Shown here: positions 5,739 through 13,950 of the stretch, piece after piece | Position numbering within the stretch: the stretch's first letter is position 1 | Layout: every line of letters begins with the position of its first letter | DNA from: JABJMC01 sp964473745 | GTDB lineage: Bacteria > Patescibacteriota > Gracilibacteria > UBA1369 > UBA12473 | Assembly (NCBI GenBank): GCA_964473745.1 | Contig: CAYYQE010000013.1 | Span: 1-41,319, forward strand | Direction: 5' to 3' | Length of the DNA: 41,319 nt | The notes under the pieces: model-generated | The model's input: only the letters and a program-made list of their open reading frames with translations | The model's database searches: none | What the model was told of the DNA's origin: nothing | Program-made: the position numbers and the translations under genes

Positions 5739-7055
5739 TCATTTGCGTAGCTCCTCCATCATCTTAACGTATTCACTAATTAGAGCCTCGGTGCCGATAT
5801 CTTCTCGGAAGAAAACTGGGCCTTTTACGCTGGTTACGGCACTTTGAGCGAGCTTTTCTGCCTCGGCAATCGTGTCACCGATACCCACAAAAGCGATTGC
5901 TCGCGATCCGGATAAATAAAGCCCATCTTCGCGTTGGTCTACTGACGCGTAATAAGTTTTTACGCCTTCGGGGATGGTCGTGACTTCAATTTTTTCACCT
6001 TTTACCGGGTTGTCTGGGTAGCCTTCCGGTACCACATATTTACAAACAGTAGCTTTTTTTTCGAATTCAATGGGCATGCCAGCTAGTTCGCCGCGCCCCA
6101 TGGCTTCACAAACATCAACAAAATCAGTTTTTAAAATTGGTAAAACATTCATGGCTTCCGGATCACCGAAACGGGCATTGTACTCAATAAGTTTAATCCC
6201 GTTCTTGGTGGCAATAAATCCGCCATACATAATTCCTACAAATTTTGTACCAGTGTCTTCGCGCAAGGCTTTCATAACTTGAACAGTAATATCGTGTGCC
6301 ACCGTTAAATCTGCCTCACTAATAAATGGCAACAAATGATTGGCATCGCTATAAGAACCCATGCCGCCGGTGTTGGGGCCACTATCCCCAACATAAGCCC
6401 TTTTATGATCTTGAACTGGCACCATATCGACCACTGTCTCGCCATCCGCAAAACTCATTAAACTAAATTCAGGTCCCACAAATTTTTCTTCCACCACCAC
6501 GTGACCAGAATCCGCGATGCATTTCGTTGCATAAGCCGTACCTTCGACAGCATCAGCTAAGTGATCGCCAACAACTTTTACTCCTTTCCCACCTTTTAAC
6601 CCATCCGCTTTTACCACAAATTCACCTTCTAAATCTTGTTCCATGTATTCTTGCAGCCCTTCCGGGGAAGTGAAAACTTTGTATTTAGGATTGCCGGGAA
6701 TATTGTATTTATTGAGAATTTCACGCGTAAATGACTTGGAAGATTCTAAGCGCGCTACCGTTTCCATAGGCGCGATGCTTGGAATCCCCATTTCCGCTAA
6801 CATGTCCGAAACTCCCACGGCAATTGGCGCCTCGGGACCCGGAATTACAAAATCTGGCCCCACAGTTTTTACAAAATCACGAATATGATTTAAATCTGTT
6901 ACTGATCCAATTTCATAGCCAGAAGACATCTCTAACATCGCTGGATTTTTAGCTCCTCCGAAAGTAAATAATTCTACGCCTTGCGAGGAGCGTTTAAGAG
7001 CTTCAGCTAACGCATGCTCACGGGCACCATTGCCAATAATAATCACTTTTTTCAT
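5739..7055 (-). CDS. purD: Phosphoribosylamine-glycine ligase, 438 aa
   Basis: GARS joins glycine to phosphoribosylamine using ATP, step two of purine synthesis. The N-terminal domain begins IIIGNGAREHALAEAL and has the PGPEAPIAVG segment. The ATP-grasp domain shows VVKADGLKGGKGV and VVEEKFVGPEFS. The family signature HKRAYVGDSGPNTGGMGSYS is present, as are the ATP-binding glutamate and asparagine in IEYNARFGDPEA. The C-terminal lid ends normally. The length is usual for the family (420-440). It is the last gene of the long minus-strand run, 18 bases after purF, the enzyme that supplies its substrate. The next gene downstream is convergent. Confidence 0.97.
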   Translation of the reverse strand: MKKVIIIGNGAREHALAEALKRSSQGVELFTFGGAKNPAMLEMSSGYEIGSVTDLNHIRDFVKTVGPDFVIPGPEAPIAVGVSDMLAEMGIPSIAPMETVARLESSKSFTREILNKYNIPGNPKYKVFTSPEGLQEYMEQDLEGEFVVKADGLKGGKGVKVVGDHLADAVEGTAYATKCIADSGHVVVEEKFVGPEFSLMSFADGETVVDMVPVQDHKRAYVGDSGPNTGGMGSYSDANHLLPFISEADLTVAHDITVQVMKALREDTGTKFVGIMYGGFIATKNGIKLIEYNARFGDPEAMNVLPILKTDFVDVCEAMGRGELAGMPIEFEKKATVCKYVVPEGYPDNPVKGEKIEVTTIPEGVKTYYASVDQREDGLYLSGSRAIAFVGIGDTIAEAEKLAQSAVTSVKGPVFFREDIGTEALISEYVKMMEELRK

Positions 7056-7073
7056 AGGAATAAGTTAGAGAAA

Positions 7074-8597
7074 TTATACGAGGGGCAACTGATTAGGATT
7101 TTCAACTAAATCAGATTCATCTACTAATTTATCACATCCACTAGCTTCTTTGTCTTGCGAGCGTTCGGCTGAAGTTCGGCGAAGAATTTCTTCAGTGACA
7201 TCACCAGTTTTGTATTTGCCATCAAAACAACCCATACAAAAATCTGTAAGCTTCGGATTCCCCTTAATACAAGCCTTAAAAGTATCGTCTAAACTTTGAT
7301 AAATTAACTCATCAGCGTCAATGAATTTGCGAATTTCTTCAATCTCATTAGTACCAGCAATCAATTCTTCTTTTGTGGGAATATCAACACCATATAAACA
7401 TTGTCTTTTAACAGGAGGGGAGTAGGATGCAAAATAGATTTTTTTAGCACCAGCCGCGCGCACCATTTGAATGATTTTTTTAGAAGTATTTCCGCGCACA
7501 ATACTGTCATCAATTAACAAGATTTTTTTGTTCTTCATCTCCAGCGGCATGGGGTTGAGTTTGTACCTAATCGATTTTTTGCGAATTTTTTGGCCGGGCA
7601 TAATAAAAGTACGCCCGATATATCTATTTTTAACCAAACCTTCACTATATTTAATATTCATTTTTTGGGAAATAGCGAGGGCCGCGGTTCTTGATGAGTC
7701 TGGCACTGGCATTACGACATCAATATCTAAATTCATTTTTTCAATTTTCTTAGCTAAGGATTCTCCCATCCGTACACGACTCTTATAAACTGAAATATCA
7801 TTTAGCATGGAATCCGGCCGCGCAAAATAAATATATTCAAAAATACAAGGAATATGCTTTTTCTTAGTTACTTTTTTAGAATGAACCGTTCGTGTTTTTT
7901 CATCAATAAAAATAACTTCGCCAGCCTCTACATCTCGCACTTTTTCAAAGCCTAAAATATCTAAAGTTACAGATTCAGAAGCGAAAATATAATCCACTTT
8001 GAAACCATTTTGGCGTTTTCCAAAAAGAAGGGGACGAATACCATGCGGATCACGGAAACCAATCATTCCCTGATGAGCAACATAAGCAACAGTACTATAA
8101 GAACCCTTGGCTCGCTCATAAACACTCGCGACTGCTTTAAATATGTGCTCCGGCTCTAATTTATCAGCATTTTGCTTAGTTAGTGATTTGGTAAACATGT
8201 TGAGCAAAACCTCAGCATCACAATTGGAGTTAACCAAGCGATGATCTCTTTCAAAAATTTCCTGTTTAAGTTCGTAAGCATTAAAAAGATTTCCATTATG
8301 AGCCAAGATTACTCCAAACGGCGCTGGCCCCAGGAAAGGCTGAGTATCTTCGACATTACCGCCACCAATTGTTGCGTAGCGAGTATGCCCAATTCCAGCA
8401 TATCCAAGTAATTTTTTCATATGTCTGGTATGAAAAATATCGCGCACTAAACCAAGGTCTTTGCGCATGTGAAAGGTTCGTCCATCATAGGTAAACATGC
8501 CCGCCGCATCTTGGCCGCGGTGCTGCAATGTCACTAGGGCATCATAAAGTTCTTGAGCGATATAATCATGGCCATAAATGCCGACAACTCCACACAT
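7074..8597 (-). CDS. purF: Amidophosphoribosyltransferase, 507 aa
   Basis: PurF makes phosphoribosylamine from PRPP and glutamine, the committed step of purine synthesis. I chose the ATG at 8595-8597 because Cys2 must become the N-terminal nucleophile (MCGVVGIYG); a longer frame to 8663 would bury it. Glutaminase-domain motifs are LQHRGQDAAG, GHTRYAT and LAHNGNL. The phosphoribosyltransferase part has PVPDSSRTAA and the PRPP loop ILLIDDSIVRGNT. Cysteines in IPCIFEY, QCLYGVD and FCMGCFDGKY match the four Fe-S ligands of the Bacillus-type enzyme, suggesting an oxygen-sensitive 4Fe-4S cluster. The gene lies 4 bases after folD. Its leader reads TTAAACCCTAAACCC directly before the ATG. Confidence 0.96.
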   Translation of the reverse strand: MCGVVGIYGHDYIAQELYDALVTLQHRGQDAAGMFTYDGRTFHMRKDLGLVRDIFHTRHMKKLLGYAGIGHTRYATIGGGNVEDTQPFLGPAPFGVILAHNGNLFNAYELKQEIFERDHRLVNSNCDAEVLLNMFTKSLTKQNADKLEPEHIFKAVASVYERAKGSYSTVAYVAHQGMIGFRDPHGIRPLLFGKRQNGFKVDYIFASESVTLDILGFEKVRDVEAGEVIFIDEKTRTVHSKKVTKKKHIPCIFEYIYFARPDSMLNDISVYKSRVRMGESLAKKIEKMNLDIDVVMPVPDSSRTAALAISQKMNIKYSEGLVKNRYIGRTFIMPGQKIRKKSIRYKLNPMPLEMKNKKILLIDDSIVRGNTSKKIIQMVRAAGAKKIYFASYSPPVKRQCLYGVDIPTKEELIAGTNEIEEIRKFIDADELIYQSLDDTFKACIKGNPKLTDFCMGCFDGKYKTGDVTEEILRRTSAERSQDKEASGCDKLVDESDLVENPNQLPLV

Positions 8598-8601
8598 GGG
8601 T

Positions 8602-9459
8602 TTAGGGTTTAAGATTATGAATACGTTTAGCTGCCTCCACCACATTTTCCATGAGGCAGGCAACTGTCATAGGTCCGCAGCCCCCTGGAACAGGAGTTAA
8701 ATAAGCTGCTTTTTTAGATACACCATCAAAATCAACATCACCGACTAATTTATCATCAACACGGTTAATTCCCACATCCACCACGGTCGCACCCTCCTTT
8801 ACCATGTCTGCGGTTATCAAATCAGGTTTCCCCACCGCTACCACCAAAATATCAGCACGCCGGGTATGAAAAGCCAAATCTTTAGTTGATTTATGACAAG
8901 TCGTGACCGTGGCATTCCGGTTAAGCAACATGGTAGACATCGGTTTGCCCACAATATTGCTATGACCAACCACTACTGCTTCTTGGCCTTCAAGCGGAAT
9001 ATCATAAGCCTCGAGCAGACGAATAACACCTTTTGGAGTGCAAGACACCAAAGATTCAAATTTAGTGCTCAGAGTCATCTTGCCAATATTATAAGCATGA
9101 AACCCATCTACATCCTTACTTGGCGGAATCGCTCGAATAACGAGAGCAGTTTCAATAGTCGCGGGAAGGGGCAATTGCACCAAAATTCCATGCAAATCGG
9201 CCCGCGCCTCCAACTCCTCAATTTTCGCAACAACCTCCTCGGTGGTGGCAGTTTCTGGCATAGCCACGTGCTCGTATTCAATTCCAGTTTTCTTGCAGGC
9301 CTTTTCTTTTTGACGCACATAAGAAGCGCTAGCGGCATTATCTCCTACAAAAACCACCGCCAGCTTCGGTTTTATTCCATGTTCGACAAGTTTTCGCACT
9401 TCTCCCGTCACAATTTCTAAACGCTCATTAGCAACCTTGCGGCCATCAAGAAGTTCCAT
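8602..9459 (-). CDS. folD: Methylenetetrahydrofolate dehydrogenase/cyclohydrolase, 285 aa
   Basis: FolD interconverts methylene-, methenyl- and 10-formyl-tetrahydrofolate, providing formyl groups for purines and linking to thymidylate synthesis. Catalytic-domain motifs are SYVRQKEKACKKTGI (the active Tyr and Lys), GILVQLPLP and KDVDGFH. The Rossmann part has VVGHSNIVGKPM and DVGIN, and the C-terminal TPVPGGCGPMTVACLMEN is the second family signature. The length is typical. It sits between dTMP kinase (12-base gap) and purF (4-base gap), consistent with a joint role in nucleotide synthesis. Confidence 0.97.
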   Translation of the reverse strand: MELLDGRKVANERLEIVTGEVRKLVEHGIKPKLAVVFVGDNAASASYVRQKEKACKKTGIEYEHVAMPETATTEEVVAKIEELEARADLHGILVQLPLPATIETALVIRAIPPSKDVDGFHAYNIGKMTLSTKFESLVSCTPKGVIRLLEAYDIPLEGQEAVVVGHSNIVGKPMSTMLLNRNATVTTCHKSTKDLAFHTRRADILVVAVGKPDLITADMVKEGATVVDVGINRVDDKLVGDVDFDGVSKKAAYLTPVPGGCGPMTVACLMENVVEAAKRIHNLKP

Positions 9460-9471
9460 GGTCCGATTGTA

Positions 9472-10053
9472 TCAGCTTGGTAGTTGCTTCGCAACGAAAT
9501 CCCAAATCAAATCAAAAGTATCTTGTTTTTTTTGTTGAAGTTCAATCCGGTGCCAGTTGTGTTTTTTGGCTAATTCATAGTGAACCTCTCGGCATCTTTC
9601 CATTAAGCCGTGATTAGTTTCGTGAATATGACCATCTTCCACCGCCTCTAATTTTCGCTCTCCATCAATAAAAAGAGTGAAATCTTCTTTTATTAAATGT
9701 TTATTTAAATTTTCAAGCCACTTCATCGGCGCTCCTTTGGCTGTTCCCCACGCTATTCCAGTTCCGACATAATCTTCCGCCACCACAATTTTCCCTTGTT
9801 CAAGCCATTTTATTAAAGTCGGCTGGAATTGATAACGATTAATCACAAACCATAATTGAAGTTCTTGTTCCGAAATTGTCTGCTCCTGCCCAGACCGCAG
9901 CAAAGTATTTAAATAATCTCCCGAAGGATGCACATCATAAACCGGAAATTTAATTCGAATTGCGTCATGACCTTCTTCGCGTAGGCGATTTACCAAACGC
10001 TTGGTATGGGTGGTTTTCCCGACATTATTGATTCCGTAAACTGTAATAAACAT
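9472..10053 (-). CDS. tmk: Thymidylate kinase family protein, 193 aa
   Basis: It probably phosphorylates dTMP to dTDP. The P-loop is GINNVGKTTHTKRL at residues 7-20, and the overall length and order match dTMP kinases. The usual DRY/DRH motif is replaced by EDYVGTGIAWG (about residues 92-102), a divergence that keeps the following Tyr-rich TGxAWG segment. FIDGE replaces the usual LDxxPE element. The neighbouring dut (9-base gap upstream) makes dUMP, the precursor of dTMP, and folD follows; the context supports thymidylate metabolism. A related nucleoside monophosphate kinase of different specificity cannot be excluded. Confidence 0.82.
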   Translation of the reverse strand: MFITVYGINNVGKTTHTKRLVNRLREEGHDAIRIKFPVYDVHPSGDYLNTLLRSGQEQTISEQELQLWFVINRYQFQPTLIKWLEQGKIVVAEDYVGTGIAWGTAKGAPMKWLENLNKHLIKEDFTLFIDGERKLEAVEDGHIHETNHGLMERCREVHYELAKKHNWHRIELQQKKQDTFDLIWDFVAKQLPS

Positions 10054-10062
10054 AATAGAAAC

Positions 10063-10497
10063 TTAATCTGTGCTTCCAAATCCACCGCGACTTTCTGGGG
10101 CGATTTCATCAACTTCTTCCCATTCAAATTTATCAATTCTTACAAAAACCCCCTGCGCAATTTTTTCGCCGCGTTCAATTATCACTGGTTCACTCGAAAA
10201 ATTATAAACCTGAATTTTAACCTCATCCTGTGGGCCACAATAATCATGATCAATAATCCCAAATCCGTGTGGGGGAGTTAGTCCTTTTTTACGAGGAGTA
10301 CTACTTCGCGAAGCCACCGCCAACATATATCCTTTGGGGACTTCAACCACCACATTCGCTGGCACTAACTCAATCGTCCCTGGAGAAATCGTTGTCTCTT
10401 CTCGGGCCACCAAATCAAATCCCACTGACCCATCAGTTTCATAAACCGGAAGTGGTAGGGTTTTATCTATGCGCTTGATGCGGGCTTTAATCTTCAT
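10063..10497 (-). CDS. dut: dUTP diphosphatase, 144 aa
   Basis: It hydrolyses dUTP to dUMP, keeping uracil out of DNA and feeding thymidylate synthesis. All trimeric dUTPase motifs are visible: GSVGFDLVA (motif 1), ASRSSTPRKKGL (motif 2), GIIDHDYCG (motif 3), RGEKIAQGVF (motif 4) and the C-terminal flap RGGFGSTD (motif 5). In motif 3 the usual Arg of DYRG is Cys. A frame extends to 10536, but I chose the ATG at 10495-10497 (MKIKARIKRI) because it matches the family N-terminus and reduces the overlap with the upstream metallo-hydrolase to 11 bases. Confidence 0.94.
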   Translation of the reverse strand: MKIKARIKRIDKTLPLPVYETDGSVGFDLVAREETTISPGTIELVPANVVVEVPKGYMLAVASRSSTPRKKGLTPPHGFGIIDHDYCGPQDEVKIQVYNFSSEPVIIERGEKIAQGVFVRIDKFEWEEVDEIAPESRGGFGSTD

Positions 10498-11125
10498 GCG
10501 TGAGAGAGATTTTAAGTAATTTTTGGTGGAGCTCATCTTTTAGGGCGCCTTTAATTACGCGCCCATGCCCCGGAATAATGACATCACCCTGCTCAAAAAT
10601 CAATTTCATACTCTTTAGCAATTGTTCGGGATTTCTGGTTGAAAGAGGATTTTCACCGCAAATCAGATCTTCACGCACGGCATCACCCGCACATATCCAG
10701 GTTTCTCCTTCATGTTTATACACCAAACTAATATCTGTTTGGGTGTGACCTGGCGTATCAATTATTTTCACAGTTTTTGGCAGGTTTCGTACTTCTGGTG
10801 GCGGGAAAATATGCCCCCTCCCTTGGTGATCTAGGGTTGCATGACAGGTATGAATCAAAGTTTTTCCGGCAAATAAGTAGTCATTAAACGTATGATCAAA
10901 ATGATGATGACTGTGCACAATATGATGAATATCTTTCGGCTCCAAATCATGCTCACGGAGCGCCGCAATTAGCCGATCCTTATTTGTCATGGAACTGGTA
11001 TCAAACAAAATATTCTGCCTTTCAGTTTGAATTAGGGTCACACTGCTCCCCAGCGGATCAATATGATAATACCGACCCTCATGCTGGTGATTTTCGTGTG
11101 TGCCTTCAAATAATACTTGGATCAT
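10487..11125 (-). CDS. Metallo-beta-lactamase-fold hydrolase, 212 aa
   Basis: A single-domain MBL-fold protein with the full zinc-binding set: HSHHHFDH (HxHxDH), DTPGHT, CAGDAV and a final PGHG. It has no signal peptide, so it is probably a cytoplasmic hydrolase of a thioester, phosphoester or similar bond. The order of motifs resembles glyoxalase II/MBLAC1-like proteins; the substrate cannot be told. I prefer the ATG at 11123-11125 (MIQVLFEG), 4 bases after the rplA stop and preceded by AAAGG, over an upstream ATG at 11152 inside rplA. It overlaps dut by 11 bases. Confidence 0.88.
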   Translation of the reverse strand: MIQVLFEGTHENHQHEGRYYHIDPLGSSVTLIQTERQNILFDTSSMTNKDRLIAALREHDLEPKDIHHIVHSHHHFDHTFNDYLFAGKTLIHTCHATLDHQGRGHIFPPPEVRNLPKTVKIIDTPGHTQTDISLVYKHEGETWICAGDAVREDLICGENPLSTRNPEQLLKSMKLIFEQGDVIIPGHGRVIKGALKDELHQKLLKISLTHED

Positions 11126-11129
11126 ACCT

Positions 11130-11822
11130 TTAGAGATAAGCTCCCACATCAACCTTTATTCCGGGCCCCATCGTAGTAGTTACGGTTGTGCTTCTTATAA
11201 AAGTTCCTTTAACTCCCGGGGGTCGGTTAGAAATAATCGCTTTAATATAAGTTTCCAAATTTTCCTTAAGTTGCTCTTCGCTAAAAGAAACCTTTCCAAT
11301 CGCGTTGTGAAGGTTCCCTTGCTTGTCATTACGAAACTCAACCTTACCTTTTTTAGTTTCGGCAATTGCTTCGACCACATTTGGAGTAACAGTGCCCGCC
11401 TTGGGATTAGGCATTAGACCTTTTTGACCAAGAGTTCGAGCAATTTTACCTAAGCTTTTCATTGCGTCTGGGTGGGCTACGGCGACATCAAAATCAAGCC
11501 AACCTTTTTCGATTTCCGCGATAAGCTCGGTTGTACCAGCTTTTACAGCTCCGGCATCAAGTGCTTCTTTGGCGTTACTATCATCCACAAAAGCCACCAC
11601 CCGGACTTTTTTACCAGTTCCATGCGGAAGTCCCACGGTACTGCGAACAACCTGATCCGCTTGGGTTGGGTCAACTTTTAGATTCATGTGAATTTCGACC
11701 GTGGCGTCAAAATTCGTTGGTGAAAGATCCTTAAGAAGCTTGGAGGCCTCGTCAACGGAGTAAATCTTATTTTTATCTATTTTTTCGAGTAGTGCTCGGT
11801 ATTTTTTGCCGTGTTTAGGCAT
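11130..11822 (-). CDS. rplA: 50S ribosomal protein L1, 230 aa
   Basis: L1 forms the mobile stalk at the ribosomal E site and in many bacteria represses its own operon. Family features are GKKYRALLEKID at the N-terminus, VGLPHGTGK, the GLMPNPKAGTVT signature (about residues 124-135) and the C-terminal TTTMGPGIKVD. The ATG at 11820-11822 (MPKHGKKY) gives the normal length; the frame runs on upstream to 11876 without family similarity. The leader between rplK and rplA (72 bases) contains TTTAACCCC 6 bases above the ATG and a GCCTT/AAGGC stem around 11843-11872 that might be regulatory. Confidence 0.97.
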   Translation of the reverse strand: MPKHGKKYRALLEKIDKNKIYSVDEASKLLKDLSPTNFDATVEIHMNLKVDPTQADQVVRSTVGLPHGTGKKVRVVAFVDDSNAKEALDAGAVKAGTTELIAEIEKGWLDFDVAVAHPDAMKSLGKIARTLGQKGLMPNPKAGTVTPNVVEAIAETKKGKVEFRNDKQGNLHNAIGKVSFSEEQLKENLETYIKAIISNRPPGVKGTFIRSTTVTTTMGPGIKVDVGAYL

Positions 11823-11894
11823 GATATAGGGGTTAAAGTGGTAAAAGGCGCCTTGTTTAAAGGGTAAGGCTCCCACTAGAACAAATATGAATTT

Positions 11895-12329
11895 TTAAGC
11901 AGACTCTCCTTCGATCATGATTCCCATATTCTTGGCCGTGCCAGCAATGATTTTGGCAGCCGCCTTGATGTCGTTAGCATTTAAATCATCCATTTTAATT
12001 TCAGCGATTTTTTCGAGTTGGGCCTGGTTAATTGTGCCAACCTTTTCAGTGTTTGGGCGACCAGATCCTTTTTCTAAACCAAGCTCTTTTTTGATCAATA
12101 CCGCCGCGGGAGTCGTTTTCGTAATAAAAGTAAAAGTACGATCCTCGTAAACAGTAATCACTACTGGGACAACCGTGTCGCCCATCTCTTTAGTAGCGCT
12201 GTTGAATTGGTTACAGAAATCTTGAATTTGCAAACCATGTTGACCAAGAGCTGGTCCAACTGGTGGAGCTGGGTTAGCCTTGCCCGCTGGAATTTGCAGC
12301 TTAATTTGAGTGAGAACTTTCTTTGCCAT
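11895..12329 (-). CDS. rplK: 50S ribosomal protein L11, 144 aa
   Basis: L11 binds the GTPase-associated centre of 23S rRNA. The N-terminal domain has the proline-rich IPAGKANPAPPVGPALGQHG and the C-terminal RNA-binding domain has KGSGRPNTEKVGTI. The length is typical. It is followed by rplA as in most bacteria, but is separated from nusG by an unrelated membrane-protein gene. Confidence 0.98.
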   Translation of the reverse strand: MAKKVLTQIKLQIPAGKANPAPPVGPALGQHGLQIQDFCNQFNSATKEMGDTVVPVVITVYEDRTFTFITKTTPAAVLIKKELGLEKGSGRPNTEKVGTINQAQLEKIAEIKMDDLNANDIKAAAKIIAGTAKNMGIMIEGESA

Positions 12330-12401
12330 AATATTTATAAAGTTTAAAGCGGTGAAACTCTAATGGATTTAACCAAGAGAGTCAAAGGAAAATTAAAGCA
12401 C

Positions 12402-13040
12402 CTAAAGCAGTTCAATTAAAGAACGCATGGTGACATGATAATCAGAGGAGTACTCGAGGGCATAAACTATATCATTCTGACGTAATACTAAGAAAACAGT
12501 GTTGGTCTTGGTATTGTGATTAAAGTAAAAAGAAGCATCGCCATAATAATCATTTTCATTAATACTCCCATTTTCAGAACTTTCGGCTAGTTGGCGTAAG
12601 GTTTCGTAAGCTGTAAATAATTCAATTGCACTTTTTGGCTGAACTTCATAAACAACTCCAATATAACTCGCTCCATCGAATAATTTGTGCTGCAAAACCG
12701 TCATCTCCGAAAAATCTTCACTCGCATCCCAAAACCCGTAAATCAAATCATCATACAAAGCAGTAGTTACAACTGGTTCAGCTAAATCAAGGGTTGCTAA
12801 TAATTCTTGAGTAAGAGTGCCGACAATTTCACCAACTTCGTCTTCATCGCCACGTAATTCAGTGTCAATTGGCGCCACAACATCCTCCTCCACATCCTCC
12901 ACCACCACATCTTCTACTACATCTTCCACCACCTGTTCCTCGGCAAAATCATCTCCCAAGTAATCATTCATCACTAATTCCGCTACCACAAAAATAACAA
13001 TAATAGAGAGTAGAATCGTGAAGATAGTAAACTTGTGCAT
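12402..13040 (-). CDS. Acidic single-pass membrane protein inside the nusG-rplK operon, 212 aa
   Basis: I do not recognise this protein. Residues 1-24 form one hydrophobic helix (FTIFTILLSIIVIFVVAEL) that could be an anchor or uncleaved signal. Residues 33-55 are an acidic Val/Glu/Asp low-complexity stretch with repeated VVEDV. Residues 75-212 look like a compact alpha/beta domain, probably outside the membrane (for example SYIGVVYEVQPKSAIELF). It starts 3 bases after the nusG stop, so it is part of the secE-nusG-rplK-rplA transcript, a position where bacteria normally have rplK at once. Co-expression with SecE may be chance or may hint at an envelope role. Confidence 0.7.
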   Translation of the reverse strand: MHKFTIFTILLSIIVIFVVAELVMNDYLGDDFAEEQVVEDVVEDVVVEDVEEDVVAPIDTELRGDEDEVGEIVGTLTQELLATLDLAEPVVTTALYDDLIYGFWDASEDFSEMTVLQHKLFDGASYIGVVYEVQPKSAIELFTAYETLRQLAESSENGSINENDYYGDASFYFNHNTKTNTVFLVLRQNDIVYALEYSSDYHVTMRSLIELL

Positions 13041-13043
13041 GGG

Positions 13044-13589
13044 CTACTTCTTTTTAACCTGCGTAAAGTCTAACTCAACTGGCGTTTCACGTCCAAAAAT
13101 CGTGATAAGAACTTTTACCTTACCCTTTTCCTTATCAACGGTTTGAATAACACCATCATAATTAATAAACGGCCCATCCAAAACAGTAACCGGATCACCT
13201 TCTTGAAAATCAATTTTGAATTTAGCGTCAGTTTCACCCATATGACGACGAACAACTTTCCATTCTTCCGCCGAAACTGGCACCGGAATGGTCCCAGATC
13301 CTACAAAACCCGTTACATTTGGGGTGTTTCGAACCACATACCATGAATCATCATCCACCATCATATCTACTAGAACATAACCTGGGAAAAGACGCTTTTT
13401 CTCAGTCTTTGGTTCGCCTTTTTTTATCACAATTTGGGTCTCTTTTGGGACCACTACATCAAAAATTTTATCTTGCATATTCATGGACTCAATACGTTGT
13501 AACAGCGCTTCACGAACAGCATCTTCATATCCAGAATAAGTGTGAATTACATACCAGTTTCGACCAGTATTTCGAGCTTGTTTTGCCAT
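13044..13589 (-). CDS. nusG: Transcription termination/antitermination factor NusG, 181 aa
   Basis: NusG binds RNA polymerase and links it to Rho and the ribosome. The NGN domain (about residues 10-115) shows NWYVIHTYSGYED, RLFPGYVLVDM and NTPNVTGFVG. The C-terminal KOW domain (about residues 127-178) has FQEGDPVTVLDGPFINYDG. The length and the position directly after secE (12-base gap) are typical. Confidence 0.98.
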   Translation of the reverse strand: MAKQARNTGRNWYVIHTYSGYEDAVREALLQRIESMNMQDKIFDVVVPKETQIVIKKGEPKTEKKRLFPGYVLVDMMVDDDSWYVVRNTPNVTGFVGSGTIPVPVSAEEWKVVRRHMGETDAKFKIDFQEGDPVTVLDGPFINYDGVIQTVDKEKGKVKVLITIFGRETPVELDFTQVKKK

Positions 13590-13601
13590 ACAAATAACAG
13601 G

Positions 13602-13799
13602 TTAAATAAGACGAAGAAGCTCCGTAAAGCCAATATTAAATATATAGTCTATAAGACCAAAGAAAAACGCAACAACCAAACTAAAAATACTCACAATAAT
13701 AGTAAGGCGAAGCGTTTGCTCCTTAGTTGGCCAGGTTACTTTGCGCAGTTCTGTGAAACTATTCTTAAAGTAAGCGATAGTTGGATTAGATTTCTTCAT
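13602..13799 (-). CDS. secE: Preprotein translocase subunit SecE, 65 aa
   Basis: SecE is the small clamp subunit of the SecYEG channel. This is the short single-span form: an amphipathic helix with the family motif ELRKVTWPTKEQT (about residues 17-29) followed by one membrane helix (TIIVSIFSLVVAFFFGLIDYIF). It is the first gene of the minus-strand run and has a promoter at 13857-13884. Its leader contains TATCCTCTCTAA instead of a Shine-Dalgarno sequence. Confidence 0.95.
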   Translation of the reverse strand: MKKSNPTIAYFKNSFTELRKVTWPTKEQTLRLTIIVSIFSLVVAFFFGLIDYIFNIGFTELLRLI

Positions 13800-13856
13800 A
13801 AATTAGACATTAGAGAGGATAACTTTAAAAGGCCCCCGGGGCCCTAGTTCGTGTTT

Positions 13857-13884
13857 ATTATAGTAATTGCCGAGAAAAGCGCAA
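13857..13884 (-). promoter_or_regulatory. Promoter of the secE-nusG-rplKA run
   Basis: Minus strand: TTGCGC (13879-13884), 16-base spacer, perfect TATAAT (13857-13862). The start would be near 13850, so the leader would begin with a GC palindrome, GGCCCC-C-GGGGCC (13831-13843), unusual in this AT-rich context. The -35 lies 7 bases from the -35 of the divergent plus-strand promoter. Confidence 0.65.
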
Positions 13885-13891
13885 TAGGATC

Positions 13892-13920
13892 TTGCTTTTT
13901 CAGGTAAAATTTGGTAAAAT
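13892..13920 (+). promoter_or_regulatory. Promoter of the pilin-repeat genes
   Basis: TTGCTT (13892-13897), 17-base spacer, TAAAAT (13915-13920); predicted start near 13927, about 24 bases above the ATG at 13951. It is divergent from the secE promoter. Confidence 0.6.
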
Positions 13921-13950
13921 ATATAGAATTATTAAAACAAAAAGCTAAAT

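Noticed and set aside
5551..5742. Possible 63-codon minus-strand gene in the purD-pheA gap
   Set aside because: It crosses the second hairpin element, has odd Arg/Cys/Trp composition, no leader signal and overlaps the purD stop.
8893..9420. 175-codon plus-strand frame inside folD
   Set aside because: It is antisense to all folD catalytic motifs and resembles no protein; folD explains the coding signal.
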